Of a stretch of DNA of 53,954 nt, positions 29,009 through 37,839 are shown piece after piece. The notes below the pieces were generated by a model. The model made no database searches. It had not been told where the DNA came from and saw only the letters and a list, made by a program, of their open reading frames with translations. Numbering within the stretch: position 1 is the first letter of the stretch; every line of letters starts with the position of its first letter. Position numbers and translations under genes: made by a program. This stretch comes from Okeania sp. SIO2C9. Its GTDB lineage: Bacteria > Cyanobacteriota > Cyanobacteriia > Cyanobacteriales > Microcoleaceae. Location of the stretch: contig NZ_JAAHGO010000061.1 of NCBI RefSeq assembly GCF_010672455.1, positions 1 to 53,954 of the forward strand. The letters are read 5' to 3'.

Positions 29009-29487
29009 TTTTCAGGTATCAGGTGTCATGCTAGAACGGATAATTAGTAATAATACTGTAGGTTGGTTCTGCACTTAACTTAACCTAACCTACAAAGTGC
29101 CAATTTTTTATGATATAGCAGGGAACAGACAACAAGCAACAGATTTAAAAACATTTCCCTGTAAATAGCTATGTTTTAACCTATCTGTCTATTACAATAA
29201 CTATTAGCATTTCCGAATTATGATATAATATTATACTTGCTTAATTCGGTATGAAAAAATGTTCCATCTCAGCACCATTGTCACATCTTTACTTGATATC
29301 CCCATCTCCCCACACTACCCACCCTATGAATCTAATTACACCGATGCTACCGGATTTGATACAACCCCTAGCTCCTGACTACTACACTAGTAGACCACTC
29401 TAGGGACATTCCATGGAACATCCCTACAAGGATTTTGCTTTTGTCTATGTGGTTCACCCATCTTAAACACTTAAACAGTGCTGCAAA
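29009..29487. repeat. Spacer with dispersed repeats
   Basis: No gene. It contains an incomplete ATAATTAGTAATAATAC element, ACCGATGCTACCGGATTTG at 29340, and a variant of the palindrome GGGACATTCCATGGAACATC at 29402. Confidence 0.45.
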
Positions 29488-30402
29488 TCAGATAAGCGGG
29501 TTTGATTTAATTTCTAAAACACCTGTGTCACCATCAATATGGGCCTCAACTCCTACAGGTAAAGCTGCATTTGGACTATCATGGCCAAAAGGAAGGTCGG
29601 AAACGATGGGAATGTTTAAATCAGCCAGGCGATCGCGCAATACGTCTTCAACAGTAAACTCTGTATTATTCATAAGGCCAGGGGAACATTGACTAAACCG
29701 CCCCAGAGCAATACCATTTACCTGCTGTAAAACCCCAGCCATCCGCCAGTGGGTCAACATTCGGTCAATACGGTAAGGAACTTCATTTGTATCTTCTAAG
29801 GCTAAAATTGTCCCACTCAAATCTGGTTGATACTTAGTGCCTAATAAATGACCAGCTACAGTTAAATTTGCAGGCATTAAATATCCCTTGGCCTGGCCTC
29901 CACCCCAACCATTGCCTTTTAAAGGTTCTAGGGAACGACCCTCCACCAAGTCAAATAGTCGTTGAATTGACCACTCTGGTTCCGCAGCTAAAGTAGTTAA
30001 TAATGGACCATGAACACAGGAAAAATTGCTAATTTTACTAAAAGTCCACAGCAGGGCAGTAATATCAGAAAAACCAATCAACCATTTAGGAATAGGCAAT
30101 GAAAAATCATTGAGGTTTGGCCAGTTTTCGAGTAAGCGAGTCGTGCCATAACCACCCCTAGAGCAGAGAAGACCACGATAATTTTCATTACTCATCGCTG
30201 CTATTAATTGAGTGAAGCGACTTTCGTCTGTACCTGCTAAATAACCCCATTGTTCATCATAACCAGGAGTTAATTCTACTTGGTAGTCATGCGATCGCCA
30301 AATTTCCACTCCCTTTTCAAAAGCATCTAATTCTCGCAGACAACCGCTTGGTGAAATAACTTGTAGTAAGTCACCAGGTTTTAACCAATTTTGATTTAGC
30401 AT
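29488..30402 (-). CDS. LD-carboxypeptidase (S66 family)
   Basis: Removes the terminal D-alanine from muropeptide tetrapeptides during murein recycling; a serine peptidase of family S66, 304 residues from ATG 30402. The frame is open upstream to 30483, but those codons lie in interspersed repeat sequence, so MLNQNWLKPGD is the better start. Seen in order: LKPGDLLQVISPSG, CSRGGYGTTRLL, the nucleophile Ser in IGFSDITALLW, the Glu in LEDTNEVPYRIDRML, and the His in PFGHDSPNAALPVG. The catalytic triad is thus complete. Some members instead cleave microcin C-type peptides (MccF); the sequence here does not decide. No signal peptide, so cytosolic. Confidence 0.9.
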   Translation of the reverse strand: MLNQNWLKPGDLLQVISPSGCLRELDAFEKGVEIWRSHDYQVELTPGYDEQWGYLAGTDESRFTQLIAAMSNENYRGLLCSRGGYGTTRLLENWPNLNDFSLPIPKWLIGFSDITALLWTFSKISNFSCVHGPLLTTLAAEPEWSIQRLFDLVEGRSLEPLKGNGWGGGQAKGYLMPANLTVAGHLLGTKYQPDLSGTILALEDTNEVPYRIDRMLTHWRMAGVLQQVNGIALGRFSQCSPGLMNNTEFTVEDVLRDRLADLNIPIVSDLPFGHDSPNAALPVGVEAHIDGDTGVLEIKSNPLI

Positions 30403-30715
30403 ATTATTATTTAGGGAATAGGGAACTAGGGAGCTAGGGATAGATAATATCATATCCACTGGGGCGCGTTTGTGTAAATTCAAGGGTGAATATTATGAAT
30501 ATATATAGGAAATTGGTAGTCCTGCATGGTAATGGTGAGGATATATATTTTTTAATTTCTCCCACACTCCCCACACTCCCCACACTCCCCACACTCCCCC
30601 ACTCCCTCTACCATTACTATGCACCACCACCTAGGAAATTTAAGTTTTTTTCTTGCTGTTATATTAACTTAAGCCTTCCTGCCTCTTCATTCTTCCCTCT
30701 TCATTCTTCCTTCTT
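30403..30715. repeat. Repeat-only spacer
   Basis: Contains GATAATATCATATCCACTGGGGCG at 30445-30470 (a block repeated at 45172-45196), CCCCACACTC microsatellite at 30562-30602 and TTCATTCTTCC iterations. No gene. It separates the ldcA-like gene from the RsbW-like gene. Confidence 0.5.
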
Positions 30716-31138
30716 TTACCCAACTCTATTCACAACTAAAATATTACGATTTTTGTCACCCACTCGTTTATACATAAACTGATCGACACTGTCTTTTGCT
30801 AAATATACTCCTAATCCACCCATAGGGCGTTTTTCTAAGGCTTGTTGTAAAGTTTCTTCTGTTACCATTTCTGCTTGAGTAGGATCGTAAGGTATAGCTG
30901 TATCTTCAATATAAACAGTTAAATTTTGCTCATTTATTTCGGCTTGTATAGAAATATTCCCTGCTAAACCAGCTTCATCATAGCCATGAGTAATAATATT
31001 TGTTGCTATTTCATCTACTGCTAAACGTAATTTATATGATGCTTTTTTTTCTAAACCAGCTTCTTTTCCTGCCGACATAATATATTGACCAATTTTTCCT
31101 AAAGAGTCTAGGCTACCTGACACTATTAAAGGTTCCAT
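30716..31138 (-). CDS. RsbW-like anti-sigma/STAS kinase (icfG cluster)
   Basis: 140-residue GHKL-type Ser/Thr kinase that phosphorylates STAS proteins, matching the Synechocystis Slr1861 position and type. N box DEIATNIITHGY, G1-type motif EDTAIPYDP (Asp in ED), and G2-type PMGGLGVYLAKDSVD are present, so it should bind ATP. A strong ribosome site AAAAAAGGAGCATT precedes ATG. It is the last gene of the cluster; the pseudogene of its phosphatase ends 39 bp upstream. By analogy with the Rsb/Spo and icfG systems it would phosphorylate the two STAS proteins at 32273 and 37011. Its final target (a sigma factor or other protein) cannot be told. Confidence 0.9.
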   Translation of the reverse strand: MEPLIVSGSLDSLGKIGQYIMSAGKEAGLEKKASYKLRLAVDEIATNIITHGYDEAGLAGNISIQAEINEQNLTVYIEDTAIPYDPTQAEMVTEETLQQALEKRPMGGLGVYLAKDSVDQFMYKRVGDKNRNILVVNRVG

Positions 31139-31240
31139 AATGCTCCTTTTTTGAGTTTTTTTTAGTAATAGTTTTCATTAATTTCTACGCACCGCTAACA
31201 TTGTAAGATCATCAAATTGTGGCGCATCATCAATATAAGT

Positions 31241-31484
31241 AGGGCTTGCTGATTAAATCTAAAAGCATTGACATATAAAGACAAGTGCTTTTTTTAGGTC
31301 AAAAAAAGTACGCCTGTTTGAGCTATTCATGCTCATGCATGGAGCGTATTTTAGGCGCATAGTTGGACAGAAACATCCAGAAAAATTCTTGCTCCTACAT
31401 CCTAGCTCATTCCCATTTCTCCTGTATCCTGTATCCTGTATCCTGTATTCTACCCTCACCCATAAGACTTTTTCAGCAAACCCT
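31241..31484. mobile_element. 244-bp miniature element inserted in the icfG pseudogene
   Basis: Ends AGGGCTTGCTGA and TTTTTCAGCAAACCCT; AAGT lies directly outside both ends (31237-31240, 31485-31488). Excision restores the phosphatase reading ...NLFT-YIDDAPQF.... The interior has no gene and contains a CCTGTATCCTGTAT microsatellite. Sister copies: 32003, 33156 and 36124. Confidence 0.9.
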
Positions 31485-31622
31485 AAGTAAATAAATTATC
31501 TTTAATGCGTTTCATCAATTATGATGCATAACTAGCAGATTTTTATACTATTTATTTTTGCTTATTATCTGTAAATAACTTTCCTTCAGGAGATTTTGCC
31601 TCAGTATAACTGATTAGTATAT

Positions 31623-31905
31623 CTGCTTCATAAAACCGATATAAAACGTCACAAGTGTCACATTTTAATGTTTACTTCCTGCTTCCACCGGAACTGTCGG
31701 CAGCACTCCGTCCACAGGCATCAACGGTCAAGCTGACCGCATTACTTAAATTAATACTTGCGTCTTATACCCGGTCTATAGATATCCCACAATCACCGCA
31801 GTCATAAGTACGATTATTTAAGGGCATATCTTGAACATGACCACAGTAGGAGCAAGTTTTTGAAGATGGAAAAAACCTATCAACTACTACTAATTTAGAA
31901 AAGCA
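31623..31905 (-). pseudogene. TnpB relic (zinc finger to right end)
   Basis: Minus strand: RFFPSSKTCSYCGHVQDMP then NRTYDCGDCGISIDRV, a four-cysteine zinc finger and the last RuvC motif of a classical TnpB. An in-frame stop follows SIDRV, then DASINLSNAVSLTVDACG. The non-coding tail ends GTTTTATGAAGCAG at 31623, as in the relic at 16393. The 5' two-thirds of the gene and the middle of the phosphatase are both missing, so a deletion followed the insertion. Confidence 0.8.
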
Positions 31906-32002
31906 TCGTCAAAGTCTCCAGCTACTTGCTTGGCCTGATGAAAACAGGCAACTATTTTCCAATCATCCAGCTTAGGAATATCGTAGGGAAGAAAGTCTAT
32001 TT

Positions 32003-32202
32003 AGGGCTTGCTGATTAATTCTCAAAGCATTTATATATAAAGGTTTGAACAATTTTATAACTTTAAAAAATAACTGGTTTTCAGCTCTTCATGCTCAAAA
32101 AGTTGGCATTTTGGGCGCATAGTTGGGTAAAAAAAATCTCCCCTACTCCCCTACACAAGCGCTCCCCTACTCCTGAAAAAAGACTAGTGAAGCGCAAACC
32201 CT
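32003..32202. mobile_element. 200-bp miniature element, same family as 31241
   Basis: AGGGCTTGCTGATTAATTC at the left, GCGCAAACCCT at the right, with ATTT flanking both sides (31999-32002 and 32203-32206). It lies at the 5' edge of the surviving icfG fragments, so it too may have inserted in that gene. Confidence 0.85.
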
Positions 32203-32272
32203 ATTTAAAATTGTACGGGCGAACCTTTGTTCGCCTCTACTACTGACTATTTCTTCAATGCATAAATTTTGT

Positions 32273-32611
32273 TCAAATATTCTCTACCTTAGCTGCATCA
32301 TATTCATCCAGTAAATAAATACTTTGATCGAAACCTGTTTTCTTGATGGTATCCAGCACCATTTCTTGAACACCTACCATATAAATATCAACACCTGTTC
32401 CCATTTTTTGTTTGGAGAAAATCAATACCCGGAGACCCGCACTTGCCATATATTCTAGGTCATTCATTATTAAAACAAGTCTTTTCGGGTTTTCGGCTGC
32501 TGCTTCCTCTACTTTTTTCTTAAAAGCTGGAGCGGTAGACCCATCTAGCTCTCCAGATAAAGTTATTTTAGCGATGCCGTTTGTTGTTTCTAGAGTTGCT
32601 TCAAAAGCCAT
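32273..32611 (-). CDS. STAS-domain anti-sigma antagonist (Slr1859-like)
   Basis: 112 residues, a single STAS domain. The conserved phosphoacceptor position is Ser57 in YMASAGLRVL. Partner-switching logic: phosphorylated by the RsbW-like kinase and dephosphorylated by the (here lost) PP2C. The start is supported by AAGGGAAAATT before ATG. In the Synechocystis cluster two such STAS proteins exist; by order this one corresponds to Slr1859. The gene appears intact while its phosphatase neighbour is not. Confidence 0.92.
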   Translation of the reverse strand: MAFEATLETTNGIAKITLSGELDGSTAPAFKKKVEEAAAENPKRLVLIMNDLEYMASAGLRVLIFSKQKMGTGVDIYMVGVQEMVLDTIKKTGFDQSIYLLDEYDAAKVENI

Positions 32612-33155
32612 AATTTTCCCTTATTTATTAATTTCGTCGTAATTTATACTACTGAGCGATATTTTTGGTTTTTCTATCATATCATTCCTGAGTTATATCA
32701 TGTTCGGATAATTAGTAGACATCTCCACCAAAATAGGGGACAGGGAACAGGGAGAATTAACGAAGTCAGAAGTTAGTAGGGGCGAACGGCCGTTTGCTTC
32801 GCATAACTATCGTTAACGCCCGTACAGAAGTTATTTTTGTAACGGGGATTTGAGCAATTCTCCAAAAATATTTCGCTTTAAAAGGCAAGGTTTTATACTA
32901 ATTTCCATGCATTAATGTTCTTCTTTATGAAGATTTCAGTTATTAAGTAATAATAATGTTCCAGTAATGTTTGTAACGATTATCGGTATTAAACCAAGAT
33001 ATCTTATATCTTTGAACCCCACTCCCTAATCCCTACTCCCTACTTTATACTCTCTAGGAGATGTAGCAAGAATTTTGAGATTTTGTATTAGATACAATTT
33101 TTTTGATAATTGATAATTTATGGATAATAATTGATTTTATTTTCACCGAATAATT

Positions 33156-33391
33156 AGGGCTTGCTGATTAAATCTAAAAGTATTTATAGATAAAGGTTTT
33201 AGTCTTTTTAAGTATCAAAAAGTGCGAAATTTTAAGTGGTAATGGTTCAAAAATGAGCGGATTTTGGTCAAGATTTGGGCAGAAAAATCATTCTTACAAT
33301 TCTTGCTCCTACCTCCTCGCTCCCGAGCCATTTCTCCTGTCTCCTGTCTCCTGTCTCCTACCCCTACTAAAAGACTTTTTCAGCAAACTCT
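33156..33391. mobile_element. 236-bp miniature element, same family as 31241
   Basis: AGGGCTTGCTGATTAAATC to CAGCAAACTCT, flanked by AATT (33152-33155, 33392-33395). The spacer 32612-33763 also contains AGACATCTCC at 32719, a composite repeat at 33410-33645 ending in TCAATTATCAATTATC iterations, and the palindrome GGGCGAATGCCATTCGCCCC at 33713. No gene is present in this spacer. Confidence 0.85.
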
Positions 33392-33763
33392 AATTAATAA
33401 TTAATAATTAACAATTAAATAATTAGCGCCTTGAAACCTCTACTTTTAAGAGGAAAAAGCAGTCGTTAGCGCAGCTTCCCGAAGGGTGGGATGGATGGGT
33501 TTCCTAACCATATCCAATCGACCAAGAGAGAAAAAATTTTCCTTTTATTCAATTCTCTTCCTTTTAGGGAGAGGTAATTATCAATTATCAATTATCAATT
33601 ATCAATTATCAATTATCAATTATCCATTATCCATTATCCATTATTAAACAGATGTCTAGCGATCAAAAAAACTTTCTCTTTCTTCTTCTTTCTTCCCTCC
33701 TGACTCCTTTACGGGCGAATGCCATTCGCCCCTACGACTCCTTCATCTCAACCGGACATGATA

Positions 33764-35884
33764 TTATTTTCCTATCAGAATAACTACTGAGCGATCGCCA
33801 ACTAATAACCCCTGTTGATTTCCCAATACAGGTTCAGTTCCTGGTTCCCAAGCATCTTCTGGCGATGGACAGGTAGTATTAGCAAAAACGTGCCACTGCA
33901 TTCCTTGGGGCAAACCAGGAATTTCAAACCAGAGACTTTCCCAGTGCATATTCATTGCTACATAAATATAGTTATCTGGCTGTTTTCCTTCTTTAGCGTG
34001 TTTGCCACAGAGCATAAAAGCAATAGTACGGGAGCTTTCAGACCAATCTACATTCCACACCTGGGTTCCATGCCAAGTAATATCTGCATAACCACTACCA
34101 ATATAATCTTGATTTCTGAAATGGTTGCGATTTCTTAATACTGGATGTGCTTTCCTGAATGCAATGCAGTTTTTCACGAATCTAAATAACTCCGCATTAG
34201 TTTTGAGAAATTCCCAGTTAAGCCAATTTAGTTCCGAGTCATGGCAGTAGGTATTATTATTACCATGTTTACTGCGTCCTATTTCATCTCCCATCAATAA
34301 CATAGGTACACCTTGACTAACCATCATAATCGCGATCGCATTTCGCATCTGACGGCTACGCAAAGCATTAATTCCCGGGTTATCTGTCCAACCTTCTGCT
34401 CCACAATTCCAACTTTCGTTATCATTAGCACCATCGTTATTATTTTCGCCATTAGCTTCGTTATGTTTCCCATTGTAGGAAACCATATCTGCTAGGGTGA
34501 AACCATCATGGGCGGTAATAAAATTAATAGATGTTGCAGGAGCGCGACCTTGCCAAGCATATAGGTCTGGGGAACCTTGTAATCTTTGCGCCATTTCCCC
34601 TACAGTACAATCACCTTTGATAAATTTGCGAATTGCATCGCGATACTTACCATTCCATTCAGCCCAACGTCCAAAAGCTGGAAAAGAACCCACTTGGTAT
34701 AAACCCCCTGCATCCCAAGCTTCTGCAATCAATTTACAGTTAGCTAAAATGGGGTCAAAAGCTAAAGTCTCTAAAAGTGGAGGATTTGCCAATGGCGCTC
34801 CCCAGGGGTCACGACCGAGAATTGAAGCCAAATCAAACCGGAAACCATCAATATGATATTCACTTGCCCAATAGCGCAAACAATCTAACACTACACCACG
34901 AACAATAGGGTTATTACAGTTAATCGTATTACCACAGCCACTAAAGTTATAGTAATAACCTTCTGGCGTTAGCATATAATATACTTTATTGTCAATACCC
35001 CGGAAAGAAATAGTCGGACCGTTTTCGTTACCTTCTGCTGTGTGATTGAATACAACATCTAGAATTACCTCTATTCCATTTTTGTGCAGTTCTTTAACTA
35101 GAGTTTTTAACTCATCCATCTGCATCCCTAACTTACCTGTGGCTGCATAACCTGCTTTTGGGGCAAAAAATCCGACCGTACTATAACCCCAATAATTGTA
35201 GAGCATTTCTCCTGTAATTGGGCTGGGGCGGGAATTTTCAAACTCATCAAATTCATAGATAGGCATCAATTCTACTGAATTAACACCCAATTCTTTGAGG
35301 TAAGGAATTTTTTCGCGGATGGCAGCAAATGTTCCAGGATATTTGACTCCAGAAGAGGGATGAGCGGTAAAACTCCGAACGTGCATTTCATAGATAATTT
35401 GGTCTTCTGGTGGAATTTCTAGAGGGCGGTCATTTTCCCAGTCAAAATCATCATAGGCAATTCTAGCTCGATGTTGATAATTGTCATCCCAGTTAGGAAA
35501 TACTCCCCAAACATCTCGACCTCCAATAATTTTAGCGTAGGGGTCCATGAGAATTTTACTCTTGTCGAACCATTGACCTTCCTGGAAGTTATTCGGTCCC
35601 TCCATCCGGTAGCCATATTCGATATTTTCTATATCCAGGTCGAAGATGACCATACAATAAACGTTCCCAATTCTAAATTCTTCAGGAAAGGGAATTTCTG
35701 CCATTGGTTGGAGAGCGCCTTTTTTAAACAAAACCAATGTACAGGATGTAGCATTAGAGGAGAATATGGAAAAATTCACTCCTCCAGGTACTAGAGTTGC
35801 ACCGAATGGAAAGGGTTTCCCACTACGCAGTTTCAAGTCACCGTGACTGTGGGTAGGATGAATATCAATACGATCTAATTGCAT
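33764..35884 (-). CDS. glgX: Glycogen debranching enzyme (isoamylase type)
   Basis: 706-residue GH13 enzyme that hydrolyses alpha-1,6 branches of glycogen or limit dextrins in the cytosol. An N-terminal CBM48-like region (GKPFPFGATLVPGGVNFSIF) precedes the catalytic barrel. Seen: DVVFNHTAEGNE, the nucleophile Asp in GFRFDLASILG, the acid Glu in LIAEAWDAGG, and the transition-state Asp in FITAHDGFTL. Length is normal. It is part of the icfG-type cluster between the two STAS genes, as slr1857 in Synechocystis, linking the regulatory module to carbon reserve use. Spacers on both sides are over 1 kb and full of repeats, so an operon transcript is uncertain. Confidence 0.95.
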   Translation of the reverse strand: MQLDRIDIHPTHSHGDLKLRSGKPFPFGATLVPGGVNFSIFSSNATSCTLVLFKKGALQPMAEIPFPEEFRIGNVYCMVIFDLDIENIEYGYRMEGPNNFQEGQWFDKSKILMDPYAKIIGGRDVWGVFPNWDDNYQHRARIAYDDFDWENDRPLEIPPEDQIIYEMHVRSFTAHPSSGVKYPGTFAAIREKIPYLKELGVNSVELMPIYEFDEFENSRPSPITGEMLYNYWGYSTVGFFAPKAGYAATGKLGMQMDELKTLVKELHKNGIEVILDVVFNHTAEGNENGPTISFRGIDNKVYYMLTPEGYYYNFSGCGNTINCNNPIVRGVVLDCLRYWASEYHIDGFRFDLASILGRDPWGAPLANPPLLETLAFDPILANCKLIAEAWDAGGLYQVGSFPAFGRWAEWNGKYRDAIRKFIKGDCTVGEMAQRLQGSPDLYAWQGRAPATSINFITAHDGFTLADMVSYNGKHNEANGENNNDGANDNESWNCGAEGWTDNPGINALRSRQMRNAIAIMMVSQGVPMLLMGDEIGRSKHGNNNTYCHDSELNWLNWEFLKTNAELFRFVKNCIAFRKAHPVLRNRNHFRNQDYIGSGYADITWHGTQVWNVDWSESSRTIAFMLCGKHAKEGKQPDNYIYVAMNMHWESLWFEIPGLPQGMQWHVFANTTCPSPEDAWEPGTEPVLGNQQGLLVGDRSVVILIGK

Positions 35885-36123
35885 GACTTTTGATTAAAGG
35901 GAGAATACGTTGTAGGTGGTAGGTTTTAGGTTGTAGGTTTTAGGTAAGCTAAGAAGCATTTAGATTTTATATTTCCTAGTCCCTTTCACAAAAATTGGAT
36001 ATGTACTTAAATGCTAAACAGCTTAACAAGATTTTACCAAATAATTAGGGTTTAAAGTCGATCCTCTTATTTTGAAGGAGAGGTAATTAATAATTAATAA
36101 TTAATAATTAATAATTAATAATT

Positions 36124-36366
<243 letters not shown>

Positions 36367-36679
36367 AATTAAATAATTCGCGCCTTGAAGCTTCCCCTTT
36401 TAAGGAAAAGAAATAATATTTCCTTATATTCAATTCCGTAGCGGTTTTAACCAGAGGTAATTATCAATTATCCATTATCAATTAATGAATAGACAGTACA
36501 AACTTCTTGGAAAAACTATTGCTAGCTAAAGCTTTCGGCAATCTTAAGGTTATAAACTAGCACTTTAGGAACTGTATGTGCTGCAAGTCTTTTCTAGTAA
36601 TATTTTCAGCCTTGAGATTAAGTCATTTTTTTTGAATAACTTTGTACTCTCCAGTAATTATTAATTATTAATTATTAAT

Positions 36680-36975
36680 GGCTTTGTTGCATGAAAGTAT
36701 ATAGCTGCGACTAGACTCCCGAGATGTACAACAATAATGCGCGGTAACTGCTGTAACTATTGGACAATAGATAAATCACCCCATCCATCTCCCGAAACTG
36801 AGCGATCGTGAAACGGAACGGATGTTCTATCGCTTGACTCTGACTCTATCTAAACTCAACATAACTATTGGATAATAGATAAATCACCCCATCCATCTCC
36901 CGAAACTGAGCGATCGCTTGAGTAAGGGACTAGCAAAAAAATAGCTTACCAGATCGTCTTTTGTGCAACAAAGCC
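36680..36975. mobile_element. 296-bp element with GGCTTTGTTGCA ends
   Basis: Perfect 12-base inverted ends GGCTTTGTTGCA / TGCAACAAAGCC. Inside, a block of about 55 bp starting TAACTATTGGA(C/T)AATAG occurs twice (about 36755-36810 and 36861-36917), each ending at a GCGATCG site. No coding frame. The ends resemble those of IS6- or IS5-like elements, and it sits in TTAATTATTAAT repeats, so a target duplication cannot be read. Confidence 0.7.
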
Positions 36976-37010
36976 ATTATTAATTATTAATTGTTGAACT
37001 ATTGCCTTCT

Positions 37011-37352
37011 TTAATTTAGTGTTGCCATTCCTGACTCAACATTTTCAGCAGTGGCAAAAAAGTCTAGAAACCCAGTCACAGACATAGTATCTTGAAGCTC
37101 TTCAGAAAGTCCAACTAATACAACTTTTCCTTCCTTTGCTGTTGTTTGTCGGTACAATGATAGTAATGTGCGCAACCCTGCACTAGACATATATGGCACA
37201 TTGCTCATATTTATCAGAATTTTGCACCCAGGAGTCGCTAGGGGGAGAATTTCTTCTGAAACTTTAGGTGCTGTACTAGCGTCAATGTCCCCTGTTAGTT
37301 CTACTACTGTAATATTTTCTTCTATTGTTCTAATATTAATTTCGATTGCCAT
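37011..37352 (-). CDS. STAS-domain anti-sigma antagonist (Slr1856-like)
   Basis: 113 residues, one STAS domain. The phosphoacceptor Ser57 lies in YMSSAGLRTL, with a second Ser at 56. About 50% like the other STAS protein by eye in the core, distinct elsewhere. Position between glgX and the AGE epimerase equals slr1856. Expected substrate of the RsbW-like kinase at 30716. Start ATG at 37352. Confidence 0.92.
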   Translation of the reverse strand: MAIEINIRTIEENITVVELTGDIDASTAPKVSEEILPLATPGCKILINMSNVPYMSSAGLRTLLSLYRQTTAKEGKVVLVGLSEELQDTMSVTGFLDFFATAENVESGMATLN

Positions 37353-37584
37353 TGGATTTAGTCTAATAATACTCAGGTGTTTAGATAGATTGGGTTGAGA
37401 AACGTTTGTCTAGGACAGACTAATGCCAATGTGAAACGTCTCCGTTAGGGCAACTTATCCACAGGATAAGGAGAAAACCCAACACACAAGTATTATATAT
37501 AATCCGGGTAGGGAGTAGGGGAGTAGGGAGTAGGGAGTAGAGGAGTAGGACAGGGCAAATTCTTTGCCTGGAGAGAATATTTAC

Positions 37585-37839
37585 CGAAGAATTAATAATT
37601 CAATAATTCAATAATTCAATAATTCAGGTAAAAATCCTCCCCTTTCAAGGGGAAAAAATAAATTTTTTCCTTTTATTCAATCAATTCCGTTTTAGGGAGA
37701 GGTAATTATCAATTATCCATTATCAATTATCAATTATTGAAAACCCTATATTTTTTTGAGTTCCCACACTCCCCACACTCCCCACACTTCCCACACTCCC
37801 CACACTCCCCACACTCCCCACACTCCCCACACTCTTCCT
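37585..37839. repeat. Composite repeat and CCCCACACTC microsatellite
   Basis: AATAATTCAATAATTC iterations (37590-37625), the AGGGAGAGGTAATTATCAATT composite block (37690-37740), then about eight copies of CCCCACACT(C) at 37766-37832, ending right at the stop codon of the AGE epimerase gene. Not coding. Confidence 0.6.

Larger units (their letters stand above)
31178..31998 (-). pseudogene. icfG: Destroyed icfG-type PP2C (SpoIIE) phosphatase
   Basis: Reading the minus strand gives successive fragments of one SpoIIE-type phosphatase domain. DFLPYDIPKLDDWKIVACF then KQVAGDFDDAF (about 31905-31996) is the start of the domain. ADILISYTEAKSPEGKLFTD (31558-31620) is the usual YTDGVTEA region with a small deletion. 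KRIKDNLFT (about 31488-31515) runs directly up to an inserted miniature element. YIDDAPQFDDLTMLAVRRN and a stop (31178-31236) follow on its other side. Between the first two pieces sits a TnpB relic. The middle of the domain and all N-terminal parts are gone. Position between the STAS gene and the RsbW-like gene equals slr1860/icfG in Synechocystis. Confidence 0.85.

Noticed and set aside
30403-30483. Upstream extension of the LD-carboxypeptidase by 27 codons
   Set aside because: Those codons lie in interspersed repeat sequence; conserved family sequence starts just after the ATG at 30402.
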